This document shows, piece after piece, positions 1 through 8,358 of a stretch of 64,000 bases of DNA. The notes beneath the pieces were generated by a model that was not told the DNA's origin, searched no databases, and saw only the letters and a program-made list of their open reading frames with translations. Both the position numbers and the translations under genes were made by a program. Location of the stretch: positions 124,001 to 188,000 of the forward strand of contig CAYMIN010000003.1 in NCBI GenBank assembly GCA_964390495.1. The letters run 5' to 3'. The stretch comes from UBA11051 sp964390495 (lineage in GTDB: Bacteria > Armatimonadota > Zipacnadia > Zipacnadales > UBA11051). The number at the start of each line of letters is the position of its first letter. Position 1 is the stretch's first letter.

Positions 1-182
1 TCCTTGCCGGTCATGATGGTGGTGAAGCCGGGGTGGGTGGGAATATGGGGGGCTATGAACTCCTCGAAGAGCACGCCCTTGGCTGCGATCCTGTCAATCT
101 GCGGGCTGGTCGGCAGGTCGTAGCCGTAGCAACCGAGATGGTCGGCGCGCAGCGTATCAATCGCGATCAGCAATACGTTCAT
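1..182 (-). CDS. Alkaline phosphatase/sulfatase superfamily protein, 5' part only
   Basis: Only the first 60 codons are in the window; the gene runs off the left edge. The ATG lies five bases after a clean GGAGG. The N-terminus MNVLLIAIDTLRADHLGCYG is the opening metal-binding strand of this superfamily (Asp9 is the expected metal ligand), followed by TSPQIDRIAAKGVLF, typical of arylsulfatase-like enzymes. Where sulfatases carry the Cys or Ser that becomes formylglycine (C-x-P-x-R, with TG nine to ten residues later) this protein has Thr49 in PTHPGF, with TG at 58-59, and the Arg is missing. That favours a phosphatase, phosphodiesterase or phosphoglycerol-transferase-like activity over a true sulfatase. 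The substrate cannot be told from this fragment. Confidence 0.8.
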   Translation of the reverse strand, partial: MNVLLIAIDTLRADHLGCYGYDLPTSPQIDRIAAKGVLFEEFIAPHIPTHPGFTTIMTGK

Positions 183-645
183 TCTAGCCTCCAAGCTGTC
201 TCCGCTCAGGTGGCACTTCGCCGGTCATTGCCCTTGTCTGGGGTCGCAAGACATATTCGCGTGGGTTGAGCTTCCACGGTAGTTGTGCAGGTTTTTAGGC
301 AATTCAGGCTCTAGTGTGAGAGTGGAAGGTCGTTAGTCGTGATGGAGGGGCCTGTCGCAGGCTGTTTCGCATAGCGAAACAGACAAGGCTGGCCCAGCCG
401 TTGATGTTGGCCGGTTAGCCGTGCATATTGCGGAAGGCCCGCGTTGTACGCGGGCCAGCCTCACGTCGGACAAACAGCGTCCGACGTTCGACACGGCCCC
501 TCCAACAGCACGGCACTGCGCAATCCAGGGTGCTTACTGAATACCAAGTCCTGCTGCTATCGAGAATCTGCACAAGCGCAGTTCCCGCCCGACTCCATTT
601 CGCGGCATATCAGACCATGCCGTCAACTCATCGGAAAGGCTCAGC
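183..645. repeat. Intergenic region with mosaic dispersed repeats
   Basis: No convincing gene in 463 bases. Bases 331-354 recur exactly, in inverted orientation, at 47453-47476. A short TTTCGcatagCGAAA hairpin follows at 364-378. GGCCCAGCCGTTG at 391-403 recurs inside longer matches at 22127-22143 and 58914-58930. Several overlapping short reading frames on both strands have no recognisable content and no ribosome binding site. The segment looks like an accumulation point for intergenic repeat elements. Confidence 0.6.
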
Positions 646-915
646 TTACGGCTCAGTCCGGCCGCGTGGTCGGCGGGCCTGCGCCTCTCGTGAGGAAGCA
701 CCCCCGAGCCGCGCCTCCCTTTGACCTGCGGGGCTGTCGTCACCGTGGCCACCCCGCACCAGCAGGATTGCCAGCAGGATAATGATCATGACCAGGCAGC
801 CGTCGGTCAGCGTCATATCATCATAGAGGCCGAGGGCGCTGCTCAGCCACTGCAAGAACACAATCCCGGGAAAAAACAGGGCCAGCCCCACGATGACGCC
901 GAGTGCCGTTCGCAT
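646..915 (-). CDS. Small two-helix membrane protein, unknown function
   Basis: A protein of about 89 residues with two clear membrane segments, roughly residues 3-22 (GVIVGLALFFPGIVFLQWL) and 33-51 (LVMIIILLAILLV), then a charged Arg/Ala/Gly-rich tail. It follows the discoidin/SGNH lipoprotein gene by a short gap on the same strand and may be co-transcribed. The start is uncertain: an ATG at 948 would add eleven residues (MDCWEGITHTT) before the first helix; the internal ATG at 915 is preferred because it puts the helix directly at the N-terminus, although GGGAGGG lies about 16 bases upstream, farther than ideal. I do not recognise a family. Confidence 0.5.
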   Translation of the reverse strand: MRTALGVIVGLALFFPGIVFLQWLSSALGLYDDMTLTDGCLVMIIILLAILLVRGGHGDDSPAGQREARLGGASSREAQARRPRGRTEP

Positions 916-967
916 GGTGGTGTGTGTGATTCCCTCCCAGCAATCCATCTAGAGGCTTCGTCTGTTC

Positions 968-2197
968 CTACTCACCGGCCAGCAGCCGGTCCAGCGCGAT
1001 GGCGACCGCCTCATGCCCACGATCGGCAAGCTGGATATTGTCCGCGTAGATGTCCGCCAGATCGTAGCTGGAGTTGCCCAAGACCGCGCCGGTGCGCACC
1101 ACGGGGAATTTGTGCGTCTGAGCCAAGAGCTCAAGCTGCCAGGCGTACCCCGTGCTGTCCACCTTGGCAGCCACCTCATAGCGCTTCAGGTGGTCACTGT
1201 GCGCCACGGGCGGGGGCGTCACGATTACCACCAGGGCGTCGGTATTCTCAGCCAGTAGCTTGATAATCTCGCCGGCGGCGCCGCGGAAGGCCGCTTCCTG
1301 CAACTGACTGACGGCGGCATCATAGCCCAGGGTCAGTATCACCAAATCCGGCTGATTGCCTTCCTGTTGGCTCATGAAGAGCTGATAGTCGGCCAGGGTA
1401 AAGGCCCGGCAGCCGCCCAGTGCAATCTCAAGCCTCTTGTCATATCGCTGCTGGAGGCGCGCTACCAGCAGGCCGCTCCAGTGGGCGACCGCCTCGTCGG
1501 CAACAGCAAATGAATCCCCTAGCAGCCACACGGACAGAGGCGCGTTCGGGTTGTTGAGGCAGTAGCGGCGGAAGATTCTCAGGCTGGGGTAGGCGACGGT
1601 CATTTCCTGGCCCTTGAAGGCGCCCAGAGGGTCCGAGGGCTTTTCGGCGGCGCCCTGCGGCCGCCAGCCATAGACCTCGACCTCGCGCAAGAACATGCAG
1701 TTGTCGCCGCCCAAGCCCTGGCCCCAAGTGTCATACAGCGTCAGGCGCACGTAGCGGGCTTGCCGGGGCTTGAACTCGTGCGAAAGCGCCATCGCCTTGC
1801 GGTCGGGAAAGATGAAGCCCTGCCTGAGCTGCTGGTATTGCTCTGCATCGAGGGAACACTCCAAGGACACCTTCTTAGTATTGCCATTGGCCGAGCTATA
1901 AACCACCACGCGATTGATGTTACAGGCCGCTCCCAGGTCAATAGTTATGTATTTCGGGAACGTCTCCAGATTAGCGGTTGCGAAGCACTCCGGCGCGGTA
2001 TCGGCCTCCCGATTACCGTCCACCAGTCCGGTCCAGCCCACCAGCAACGGCACCGAACACCGATACGGCCGATACAGGGCGATGTTCTCCGGGGGCCGCT
2101 GCGCCGCAGCGACGCCGCACCCAACCAAACTGCCAAGCAGCAGCGCCACGCTCGCCCCGCAGTTAGTCATGAGGACCGCACAGGACCTCAAAGCCAT
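968..2197 (-). CDS. Lipoprotein with F5/8-type C (discoidin) and SGNH hydrolase domains
   Basis: The protein has 409 residues from the ATG at 2197, which sits ten bases after GGAGG; an upstream start at 2254 lacks such a site. A hydrophobic leader ends in the lipobox-like LVGC (Cys27), so a lipid-anchored protein is likely. About residues 35-180 form an F5/8-type C (discoidin-like) carbohydrate-binding domain (IALYRPYRC, YITIDLGAACNINRVVVYS, YVRLTLYDTWG). The C-terminal half is an SGNH/GDSL esterase fold: WLLGDSFAV (block I Ser), VILTLGYDAA (block III, with the usual GxND changed) and DRGHEAVAIAL (block V Asp-x-x-His). A deacylase acting on extracellular polysaccharide or glycan is the likely role; the substrate is unknown. 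Confidence 0.8.
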   Translation of the reverse strand: MALRSCAVLMTNCGASVALLLGSLVGCGVAAAQRPPENIALYRPYRCSVPLLVGWTGLVDGNREADTAPECFATANLETFPKYITIDLGAACNINRVVVYSSANGNTKKVSLECSLDAEQYQQLRQGFIFPDRKAMALSHEFKPRQARYVRLTLYDTWGQGLGGDNCMFLREVEVYGWRPQGAAEKPSDPLGAFKGQEMTVAYPSLRIFRRYCLNNPNAPLSVWLLGDSFAVADEAVAHWSGLLVARLQQRYDKRLEIALGGCRAFTLADYQLFMSQQEGNQPDLVILTLGYDAAVSQLQEAAFRGAAGEIIKLLAENTDALVVIVTPPPVAHSDHLKRYEVAAKVDSTGYAWQLELLAQTHKFPVVRTGAVLGNSSYDLADIYADNIQLADRGHEAVAIALDRLLAGE

Positions 2198-2296
2198 GGT
2201 AGCTTCACCTCCCGCAAAGAGCACCGCCAAACGGCCTGGTGCTGAGTTGCACAACTCCGCACAGTATCATTCGCTGTTCTTTGCAGTCAGCCCTCG

Positions 2297-2404
2297 CGTA
2301 GGTCAGGCCTTCCAGACTGACAATGCCTTTTACATATCCCGTAGGCCAGGCTTTCTAGCCTGGCGCAAGCTCAGCCGCAAAGCTGTCGGGCTAGAAAGCC
2401 CGAC
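2297..2404. repeat. Cluster of three related hairpin repeats
   Basis: Three short inverted repeats of one family lie between the lipoprotein gene and nadC. The clearest are CCAGGCT-TTCT-AGCCTGG at 2346-2363 and GTCGGGCT-AGAA-AGCCCGAC at 2385-2404. A decayed copy starts near 2302 (GTCAG...CTGAC). Each arm is flanked by GTAGGY or its complement CCTACG. The same element recurs at 10797-10816, and related hairpins are at 12023-12074. The family resembles REP-type intergenic palindromes; as there is no T-run it is not a classical terminator. Confidence 0.65.
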
Positions 2405-2428
2405 CTACGCGTTGATAGACAATGCGGA

Positions 2429-3271
2429 TTAGATGGCGGTCACTTCCAGGCTTATGTCTATTATCGGCGCTGAATGGGTCAGCCCACCCACCGATATCAG
2501 ATCAACACCGGTGGCGGCGATGGCGGCCACATTGTCGAGGTTGACACCCCCTGAGGCCTCCGTCAGCACCCGCCCATCGGCGACCTTTACCGCCTCGGCA
2601 AGCTGCTCCGGCGTCATATTGTCCAGCATGACAACATCGGCTCCCGCCGCGATCGCTTCGCGAAGCTGGTCAAGATCGGTGACCTCAACCTCGATCTTGA
2701 GAGTATGTGTCCGCCCGGCGCGGGCGGCGCTGATTGCAGCCTCGACTCCGCCGGCGATGGCGATGTGGTTATCCTTGATCAAGATACCGTCGTAGAGCGC
2801 GAAGCGGTGGTTGTGTCCGCCGCCGGCCCTCACCGCGCGCTTCTCCAGGGCCCGCAGGCACGGGGTGGTCTTGCGGGTATCAACGATGCGGGCGCTGGTG
2901 CCGGCCACGGCGTCAACGAATCTGCGCGTCACAGTAGCGATGCCACAGAGCCGCTGCAGGAAGTTCAGTGCGGTGCGTTCGGCACCCAGCACCGCCCGCG
3001 CCGGGCCGGTGACGATTGCAATATCGCTGCCGGCGCTGAAGCTATCACCCTCCTCCAGCAGCGCCTCGAAGGCAGATGCCGCATCGAGCTGGCGGAAGCA
3101 CTCCTCACATACCTCCAGGCCGCACAGGACCCCGTTCTGCTTGGCGAAGAAGCGTCCTCGCGCCCGGGCCTCGGGTGGGATTGTCAGCGCGGAGGTCACA
3201 TCGCCCGGGCCAATATCCTCAGCCAGCGCCTGCGCCACCAGAGCCTTCATCGAGTAATCGCTATCTGCCAT
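2429..3271 (-). CDS. nadC: Nicotinate-nucleotide pyrophosphorylase (carboxylating)
   Basis: A 280-residue protein of normal family length. It makes nicotinate mononucleotide from quinolinate and PRPP in de novo NAD synthesis, with loss of CO2. Family motifs are all present: EDIGPGDVTS near the N-terminus, ALNFLQRLCGIAT, VDTRKTTPCLRALEKRAVRAGGGHNHR (phosphoribosyl-binding region), LIKDNHI, EVEVTDLDQL and the C-terminal ASGGVNLDN and DLISVGGLTHS. It is the last gene of panC-panD-nadC, three bases after panD, so the operon groups two cofactor pathways: pantothenate and NAD. NadA and NadB are not in the window. Confidence 0.97.
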   Translation of the reverse strand: MADSDYSMKALVAQALAEDIGPGDVTSALTIPPEARARGRFFAKQNGVLCGLEVCEECFRQLDAASAFEALLEEGDSFSAGSDIAIVTGPARAVLGAERTALNFLQRLCGIATVTRRFVDAVAGTSARIVDTRKTTPCLRALEKRAVRAGGGHNHRFALYDGILIKDNHIAIAGGVEAAISAARAGRTHTLKIEVEVTDLDQLREAIAAGADVVMLDNMTPEQLAEAVKVADGRVLTEASGGVNLDNVAAIAATGVDLISVGGLTHSAPIIDISLEVTAI

Positions 3272-3274
3272 GCC

Positions 3275-3634
3275 CTAGTCCCCCACGACGCGGTTGTGCT
3301 CATCAACATGCACGACGGCCGCCTGCAACTTCTCGGCCTCGGCGGCATCGCACAGACCATAGCCCAGCACGTGAATCATGTCACCGACGTAAGCCGTGCG
3401 CGCGGCCGGCCCGTTGAGGCAGACCTCCGTGCTGCCCGCCGCGCCCGCGATTACATAGGTTCGAATCCGCGCTCCATTACTGAGGTTGACTACCTCCACC
3501 TCTTCCCCGGCCAGCAGGTCGGCTGCCGCCATCAATTCGGGCGGAAGCGTAATGCTGCCTGCGTAGTGCAGCTCGGTCCGCGTCAGCGTAGCCCCATGAA
3601 GCTTGCTTTTCAACATGCTCCGCAGCATCTTCAT
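3275..3634 (-). CDS. panD: Aspartate 1-decarboxylase
   Basis: A 119-residue protein that makes beta-alanine from aspartate for pantothenate synthesis. It is a pyruvoyl enzyme made as a proenzyme: the self-cleavage site is Gly26-Ser27 in HYAGSITL, where Ser27 becomes the pyruvoyl group. Lys11 (KSKLHGATLT) and the NGARIRTYVIAG and GPAAR motifs are those of the family. If the ATG at 3628 were used, the site would fall at the usual 24-25. The start at 3634 overlaps the panC stop by four bases, which suggests translational coupling, and both products feed the same pathway. Confidence 0.97.
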   Translation of the reverse strand: MKMLRSMLKSKLHGATLTRTELHYAGSITLPPELMAAADLLAGEEVEVVNLSNGARIRTYVIAGAAGSTEVCLNGPAARTAYVGDMIHVLGYGLCDAAEAEKLQAAVVHVDEHNRVVGD

Positions 3635-4473
3635 TCCTCTACTAATAGATTGTCTATCAGGCGCGTATCTCCTGCAAACGAGGCTACTGCCAGCAGCATT
3701 GGTGGGCCGGCCCAGCCCGGTTCGACCAGGTTGCGCGGGTCCACTGCACGGGTGTATTGTATCTCCAGCAGTGGCTCATTCGCAATCCGTGCGGCAACGA
3801 TTGCTTCGGCCTCTGGGGCACTGGCGCCGGCGCGGACTGCCTCAGCGCCCTGCTGCAGAGCCTGGTAGATAGCCGGCGCGGCGGAACGCTGCTGTGGTGT
3901 CAGGTACTGATTGCGCGAGGAAATCGCCAGACCGTCGGTCTCACGGATTGTCGGACAGCCAATTACCTCGATGGGCAGGTCCAGGTCCCTGGTCATACGC
4001 TCGATGACTAGCAACTGCTGGTAGTCCTTCTGCCCGAAGTACGCCCGATCAGGGCTGACGATATTGAACAGCTTGCTCACCACGGTCGTCACCCCGCGAA
4101 AGTGGCCGGGCCGGAAGGCCCCGCATAGCTCTGCGGTCAGCTTCTCCACCTCGACATAGGTGACGAAGTCCGGCGGATACATTGCCTCCGCCGTGGGCGC
4201 GAATATCAAGTCCACGCCAAGCTCCTCGGCAATCGCCGCATCTTGCTCCAGTTGGCGGGGGTATTTCTCGAAGTCATCCGAGGGCCCGAATTGGGTGGGG
4301 TTGACGAAGATGCTGAGAACCACGAAATCGTTATCGCGCCTGGCCCGGCTTATCAACGAGGCGTGACCCTCGTGCAGCGCTCCCATTGTGGGCACGAGAC
4401 CGATGCTGTTACCATCGGCTCGCGCACTCCGAACTAGCGAACGGACCTCGTCTAGCTTACCACTGATACGCAT
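3631..4473 (-). CDS. panC: Pantothenate synthetase
   Basis: A 280-residue cytoplasmic enzyme joining pantoate and beta-alanine with ATP through a pantoyl-adenylate. It shows the class I nucleotidyltransferase signatures: VPTMGALHEGHASLI (HIGH-type motif), FVNPTQFGPSDDFEKYPR, the GAFRPGHFRGVTTVV loop, YFGQKDYQQL and the KMSKS-like AISSRNQYL. It overlaps panD by four bases, so substrate supply (panD) and condensation (panC) are coupled. PanB and PanE are not in the window. Confidence 0.97.
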   Translation of the reverse strand: MRISGKLDEVRSLVRSARADGNSIGLVPTMGALHEGHASLISRARRDNDFVVLSIFVNPTQFGPSDDFEKYPRQLEQDAAIAEELGVDLIFAPTAEAMYPPDFVTYVEVEKLTAELCGAFRPGHFRGVTTVVSKLFNIVSPDRAYFGQKDYQQLLVIERMTRDLDLPIEVIGCPTIRETDGLAISSRNQYLTPQQRSAAPAIYQALQQGAEAVRAGASAPEAEAIVAARIANEPLLEIQYTRAVDPRNLVEPGWAGPPMLLAVASFAGDTRLIDNLLVEE

Positions 4474-4546
4474 GATTCATCATCTGCAGCTTTCTTGGCT
4501 ATTCAGCTTGTGGCGCTTGCCCCACGCCGAAAGATCAGGTGAGCGG

Positions 4547-5557
4547 CTACTGCGATTCCAGCAGCGAGTTGAAGTAGCCGCCGTAGGCACTGGCGGCCAT
4601 CAGTAGTACCACCACGCCCATTATCACCACAGCGATCGGCACGATCAGAATCGCCATGCGCTGGATCGAGGTTCTTGACTGCGCCTCGAAGTGCTCGGCC
4701 ACCTTCTCCATCGTGGCGTCAATGTCGCCGGTTTTCTCACCGGTTTGCAGCATCCGCAGGGGCAGGTCGGGGATGTAGCCGCCCTTGGTCAGAGCCTCGG
4801 AGAGGGGAACGCCCCTTTGCACGTGCGGTATCGCCTTGGTCAGGGTCGCCTGCAGGGCGCGGTTGCCGCTGGCCGGCCCGGCCAACTCCAGCGCCTGGGC
4901 GGTGGTCAAGCCGGCCTTGTACAGGGCCCCGATCGCCCGGCAAATCTTGGCCCAGGCGAGCTGCGAAATCACAGCGCCGAGAACCGGCAGGCTGAGCTTG
5001 GCCCGATCAATATTCTGCGCCCCCTGATCCGTTTCCCGGTACTTGCGGTAGGCGAACCACAGCGCCGCAATCACCAGGAAGAAAACCAGATAGCCGGCCA
5101 GCGCCTTGAGCCCCACCACTATCGCCGCTCCGACCCCGATCATCACACCCGCGATTACCATCTGGGCAATCAGCGGGATGAAGATCGCCGCACCGACGAG
5201 GATCTTCGGATAAAAGGTCTCGCGCGACAGCATCCGCCGCAGCTCTTGCTCTTTCTCCAGGTAATCGGCGACCTCGTTGAGCATCGCATCGAGACGCCCG
5301 CCCCGCTCCCCGGCAGCGATCATCGCCAGGTTCAGAGCGCTGAACACCTTCGGATGCTTTGCCATCACCTCGGAGAAGCGCTCGCCGTGAGACACCCGCT
5401 TAGCCGCATCGTTGATTGCGGCTCTCAACTCCGGGCTGCCCGGTCGCGTCTGCAGAATGCTCAGGGCCTCACCGATGCTGACGCCGGAGTTGACCAGAGT
5501 CGCCAGCTCGCGGAAGAATGTGACCCGCTGATCAACGCCCAGGATATTACCCAGCAT
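4547..5557 (-). CDS. Type II secretion / type IV pilus inner-membrane F-type protein
   Basis: A 336-residue GspF/PilC-type platform protein. The ATG at 5557 is chosen because GAGGTG lies just upstream; earlier starts at up to 5638 would add an Arg/Trp/Cys-rich stretch unlike the family. It has two GspF repeats, each with the FFRELATLVNSGVSIGEAL-type opening (about residues 13-31 and 215-235: KICRAIGALYKAGLTTAQAL), and three membrane segments (about 135-160, 163-185, and 300-325). It organises pseudopilin assembly in the inner membrane. It overlaps the end of folK and stands alone among housekeeping genes. The window has two pilin-like proteins (19991-20734 and 44933-45283) but no E ATPase. 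Confidence 0.92.
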   Translation of the reverse strand: MLGNILGVDQRVTFFRELATLVNSGVSIGEALSILQTRPGSPELRAAINDAAKRVSHGERFSEVMAKHPKVFSALNLAMIAAGERGGRLDAMLNEVADYLEKEQELRRMLSRETFYPKILVGAAIFIPLIAQMVIAGVMIGVGAAIVVGLKALAGYLVFFLVIAALWFAYRKYRETDQGAQNIDRAKLSLPVLGAVISQLAWAKICRAIGALYKAGLTTAQALELAGPASGNRALQATLTKAIPHVQRGVPLSEALTKGGYIPDLPLRMLQTGEKTGDIDATMEKVAEHFEAQSRTSIQRMAILIVPIAVVIMGVVVLLMAASAYGGYFNSLLESQ

Positions 5558-6092
5558 CTGCACACACCTCAGGGGCGAATCTGGCCGCCCGCACCAACTC
5601 CGCCAGACGGCCCAGCCTCCGCACCTGCCGGCCCTCATCTGCGACCAGATCGGCTATCAGGCAACCGTCGGGCAGAATTAGATGGGGCGCTATCTCGCTC
5701 AGTGGTATCAGCACGAACTGGCGTTCTTTGATACGCGGGTGCGGGACGGTAAGCTCGGGCTGCTCGCAGGTGAGCTGGCCACAGACCAGGATATCAATAT
5801 CAATGGGGCGCGGGCCGTCTTTGATAGTGCTTTTGCGGCCCAGCTCGCGCTCGATGTCGGCGGCGATGCTCAGCAGCTCAGCCGGGCTCAGGCTGGTTTT
5901 CACGCTAATAGCCATATTCAGGAAGCGGGGCTGGTGGGTGAAGCCTACCGGTGCTGTTTCATAGACCGATGAGACGCGCCGCAGCGAGATTTCGGGTGAC
6001 GCAGCCAGCGACGAAATCGCCGCCGCCAACTGGTATGCTGGGTATCCGATATTAGCACCGAGACCGAGATGACATATCATGCAAGCACCCAA
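5547..6092 (-). CDS. folK: 2-amino-4-hydroxy-6-hydroxymethyldihydropteridine pyrophosphokinase
   Basis: A protein of about 181 residues that transfers pyrophosphate from ATP to 6-hydroxymethyl-dihydropterin in folate synthesis. Signature elements are LGLGANIG at the start, SSVYETAPVGFTHQPRFLNMA, the catalytic GPRPIDIDIL and VPHPRIKERQFVLIPLSEIAP. Two starts are possible: TTG at 6092, five bases after GAGG, or ATG at 6080 (MICHLGLGAN), which matches the usual family N-terminus. Its 3' end overlaps the secretion F gene by eleven bases. FolP and FolB, common partners, are absent here. Confidence 0.95.
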   Translation of the reverse strand: MGACMICHLGLGANIGYPAYQLAAAISSLAASPEISLRRVSSVYETAPVGFTHQPRFLNMAISVKTSLSPAELLSIAADIERELGRKSTIKDGPRPIDIDILVCGQLTCEQPELTVPHPRIKERQFVLIPLSEIAPHLILPDGCLIADLVADEGRQVRRLGRLAELVRAARFAPEVCADAG

Positions 6093-6300
6093 CGACCTCA
6101 GCCCGCAGCCGTTTGCCTTTGCTCATCAAATCGCGTCTCTACGTGCCACCACTGAGGTAGTCGCAGCAGGCAGTTGGGCACCCGCTGCCGCGCAATCGGG
6201 CACCCACTGCACCGCAGTGGGTGAGACTCTCAAGCCTGACAACACCTCTTGCCTCTGCGGTGCGTCGGGTTTGCAGCTACAGCCCGACGCGATTCCGTCC

Positions 6301-8259
6301 TCACGGCGTCTGCGCCTCGGGCAGTCCCGGCGGTATTGCCTCAGGTGCGGCCTGGTCCGCCGGCTCCTCGGTTGTGGCGGCGGTCGCAGTCGGCTGCTCC
6401 TGCACTGGTTCCTCATCTTTCGCCGGCAACTGCCCGGTCTCGATGATGGCCTCAACCTCTTCCCGGTTCAGCGTCTCCTTCTCGAGCAGCACTTCGACCA
6501 GCTTATCGAGGGTGTCGCGCCTCTCTGAGATCATCTGCTTGGCGCGGCTGTAGCACTGCTCAACAATAGCCCGCACCTCGGTGTCAATCCGTTTGGCGAT
6601 GTCCTCGGAGTAGTTGCGTTCCTCGCTGAGGTCTCGGGCCAGGAAGACCGGGCCGTGTTTCTTGCCGTAGGTCAACGGGCCTAGGTCCTCGCTCATCCCG
6701 TACTCTGTCACCATCGCGCGGGCAATCTCAGACACCTTCTCCAGGTCATTGGCGGCGCCGGTGGTGACATCCCCGATGACCAGCTCCTCCGCTGCGCGAC
6801 CGCCGAGAGCTTGGGTCATGTGATTGAGCATCTCGGTGCGGCTCATCAGGTAGCGGTCGTCCTCCGGCAGGCTGATGGTGTAGCCGAGACTCTGACCTCT
6901 AGGTAGGATCGTCACCTTGTAGGTGGTGTCGAAGTCAGGCAGCAGGCTGCCGACCAGCCCGTGGCCCGCCTCGTGGTAGGCCAGCACCTTGCGCTCCTCT
7001 TCTTTGATGACACGGCTCTTGCGCTCCGGGCCGGCGATGACCCGCTCGATGGCCTCATCGAGTTCCAGCATCCCGATGGCCTGCTGATCGCGCCGCGCGG
7101 CCAGCAGGGCTGCCTCGTTGACCAGGTTCTCGATGTCGGCGCCGGAGAAGCCCGGCGTCCGCCGCGCTAGCACGGCCAACTCCACATCCTCCGCAATCGG
7201 CTTATCCTGGGCGTAGATGCGCAGGATCGCCTCGCGTTCCACCACATTCGGGTTAGGAACCACGATATGGCGGTCGAAACGCCCGGGCCGCAGCAAGGCC
7301 GGGTCCAGCACGTCAGGGCGGTTGGTCGCCGACAGCAGGATGATGTCATCATTGGGGTCAAAGCCGTCCATTTCCACGAGTAGGGCGTTGAGTGTCTGTT
7401 CGCGCTCGTCGTGGCCGCCGCCCAGCCCTGCTCCTCGTAGTCTCCCCACCGCATCGAGTTCGTCAATAAAGACTATTGCCGGGCGGTTCTGCTTGGCTTG
7501 CTCGAACAGGTCGCGGACGCGTGAGGCCCCGACGCCGACGAACATCTCGACAAAATCGGAGCCCGACATATAGAAGAAATCCACGCCGGCTTCACCGGCC
7601 ACGGCCCTAGCTAGCAGCGTCTTACCGCACCCGGGCGGGCCGACCAGCAGTACGCCGCGGGGGATCTTGGCCCCCAGGGACCGGAACTTCTCCGGCTCGC
7701 GCAGGAAGGCGACAACCTCCTGAAGCTCCTCCTTCACCTCCTCCATACCCGCCACATCGTTGAAGGTGACGCGGGGGAAGTTGTCGGCCAACATTCGCGC
7801 CTGGCTGCGCCCGAATGACAGCGCCTGGCCGCCATTGGCGCGCATCTGCCGCATCAAAAACAGGTAGAAGATGACGATAACCAGCAGGAAGGGAAACACG
7901 TTGAGGGCCGCCATCAGCATCTTCTCCGACCACCCACCGGTGGACAGATCAATATCAGTCCCCTCCGGCTTGACCTTCATAAGCTGCATGGTCAGGGCCG
8001 GATCATCGGGAATCCTGGTCTCGAAGGTCTTATATGGCTGCTTGGCGCCGACCCTGAAGGTGCCCTCGGCCCGTTCCTGGTTGATCAGCCTTACCTGTTC
8101 GATCTGCTTGTTCGTAAAGTCGTTGTAGAAGTCGGAATAGTGTTCATACGTATAGCGCGTCTGCGCCTTCTGCGAAAGCTGCGGGATCATGTAGAAGGCA
8201 TAGGCCATCGCGATTATCACGATGATTATTACCATAGGATTCTGCTTCATCTGTGTCAT
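6301..8259 (-). CDS. ftsH: ATP-dependent zinc metalloprotease FtsH
   Basis: A 652-residue membrane-anchored AAA+ protease that degrades misfolded and regulatory membrane proteins. Two membrane helices (about residues 8-25 and 114-136) flank an extracytoplasmic segment. The AAA module has Walker A GPPGCGKT (207-214), Walker B IVFIDE (262-267) and the second region of homology ATNRPDVLDPALLRPGRFDR (311-330). The zinc site HEAGH is at 429-433. The C-terminal 45 residues are Pro/Ala/Glu-rich and probably disordered. It lies directly downstream of tilS; the tilS-ftsH pair is a common bacterial arrangement. Confidence 0.98.
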   Translation of the reverse strand: MTQMKQNPMVIIIVIIAMAYAFYMIPQLSQKAQTRYTYEHYSDFYNDFTNKQIEQVRLINQERAEGTFRVGAKQPYKTFETRIPDDPALTMQLMKVKPEGTDIDLSTGGWSEKMLMAALNVFPFLLVIVIFYLFLMRQMRANGGQALSFGRSQARMLADNFPRVTFNDVAGMEEVKEELQEVVAFLREPEKFRSLGAKIPRGVLLVGPPGCGKTLLARAVAGEAGVDFFYMSGSDFVEMFVGVGASRVRDLFEQAKQNRPAIVFIDELDAVGRLRGAGLGGGHDEREQTLNALLVEMDGFDPNDDIILLSATNRPDVLDPALLRPGRFDRHIVVPNPNVVEREAILRIYAQDKPIAEDVELAVLARRTPGFSGADIENLVNEAALLAARRDQQAIGMLELDEAIERVIAGPERKSRVIKEEERKVLAYHEAGHGLVGSLLPDFDTTYKVTILPRGQSLGYTISLPEDDRYLMSRTEMLNHMTQALGGRAAEELVIGDVTTGAANDLEKVSEIARAMVTEYGMSEDLGPLTYGKKHGPVFLARDLSEERNYSEDIAKRIDTEVRAIVEQCYSRAKQMISERRDTLDKLVEVLLEKETLNREEVEAIIETGQLPAKDEEPVQEQPTATAATTEEPADQAAPEAIPPGLPEAQTP

Positions 8260-8358
8260 CCTTCGCTAGCGCTGCGACTTGCAGCGTCACTGTCTAAGCT
8301 TGAGTCTTCATAGCTGAGCATTCTCGCAGACCAGCCGCTGGGCCTGGTTGATGCGGCC

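Noticed and set aside
428..782. Overlapping rightward reading frames in the left intergenic region
   Set aside because: They overlap each other and the small membrane protein gene, lack ribosome binding sites and have Arg/Pro-rich content typical of chance frames in GC-rich DNA; the segment consists of repeats.
3448..3478. A T-arm-like GGTTCGAATCC sequence suggesting a tRNA
   Set aside because: It lies inside panD, the flanks do not form acceptor, D or anticodon stems, and the panD protein reads through it with normal family residues.
2705..3868. A 387-codon rightward frame opposite nadC-panD-panC
   Set aside because: It is antisense to three well-identified enzymes and has no recognisable protein features.
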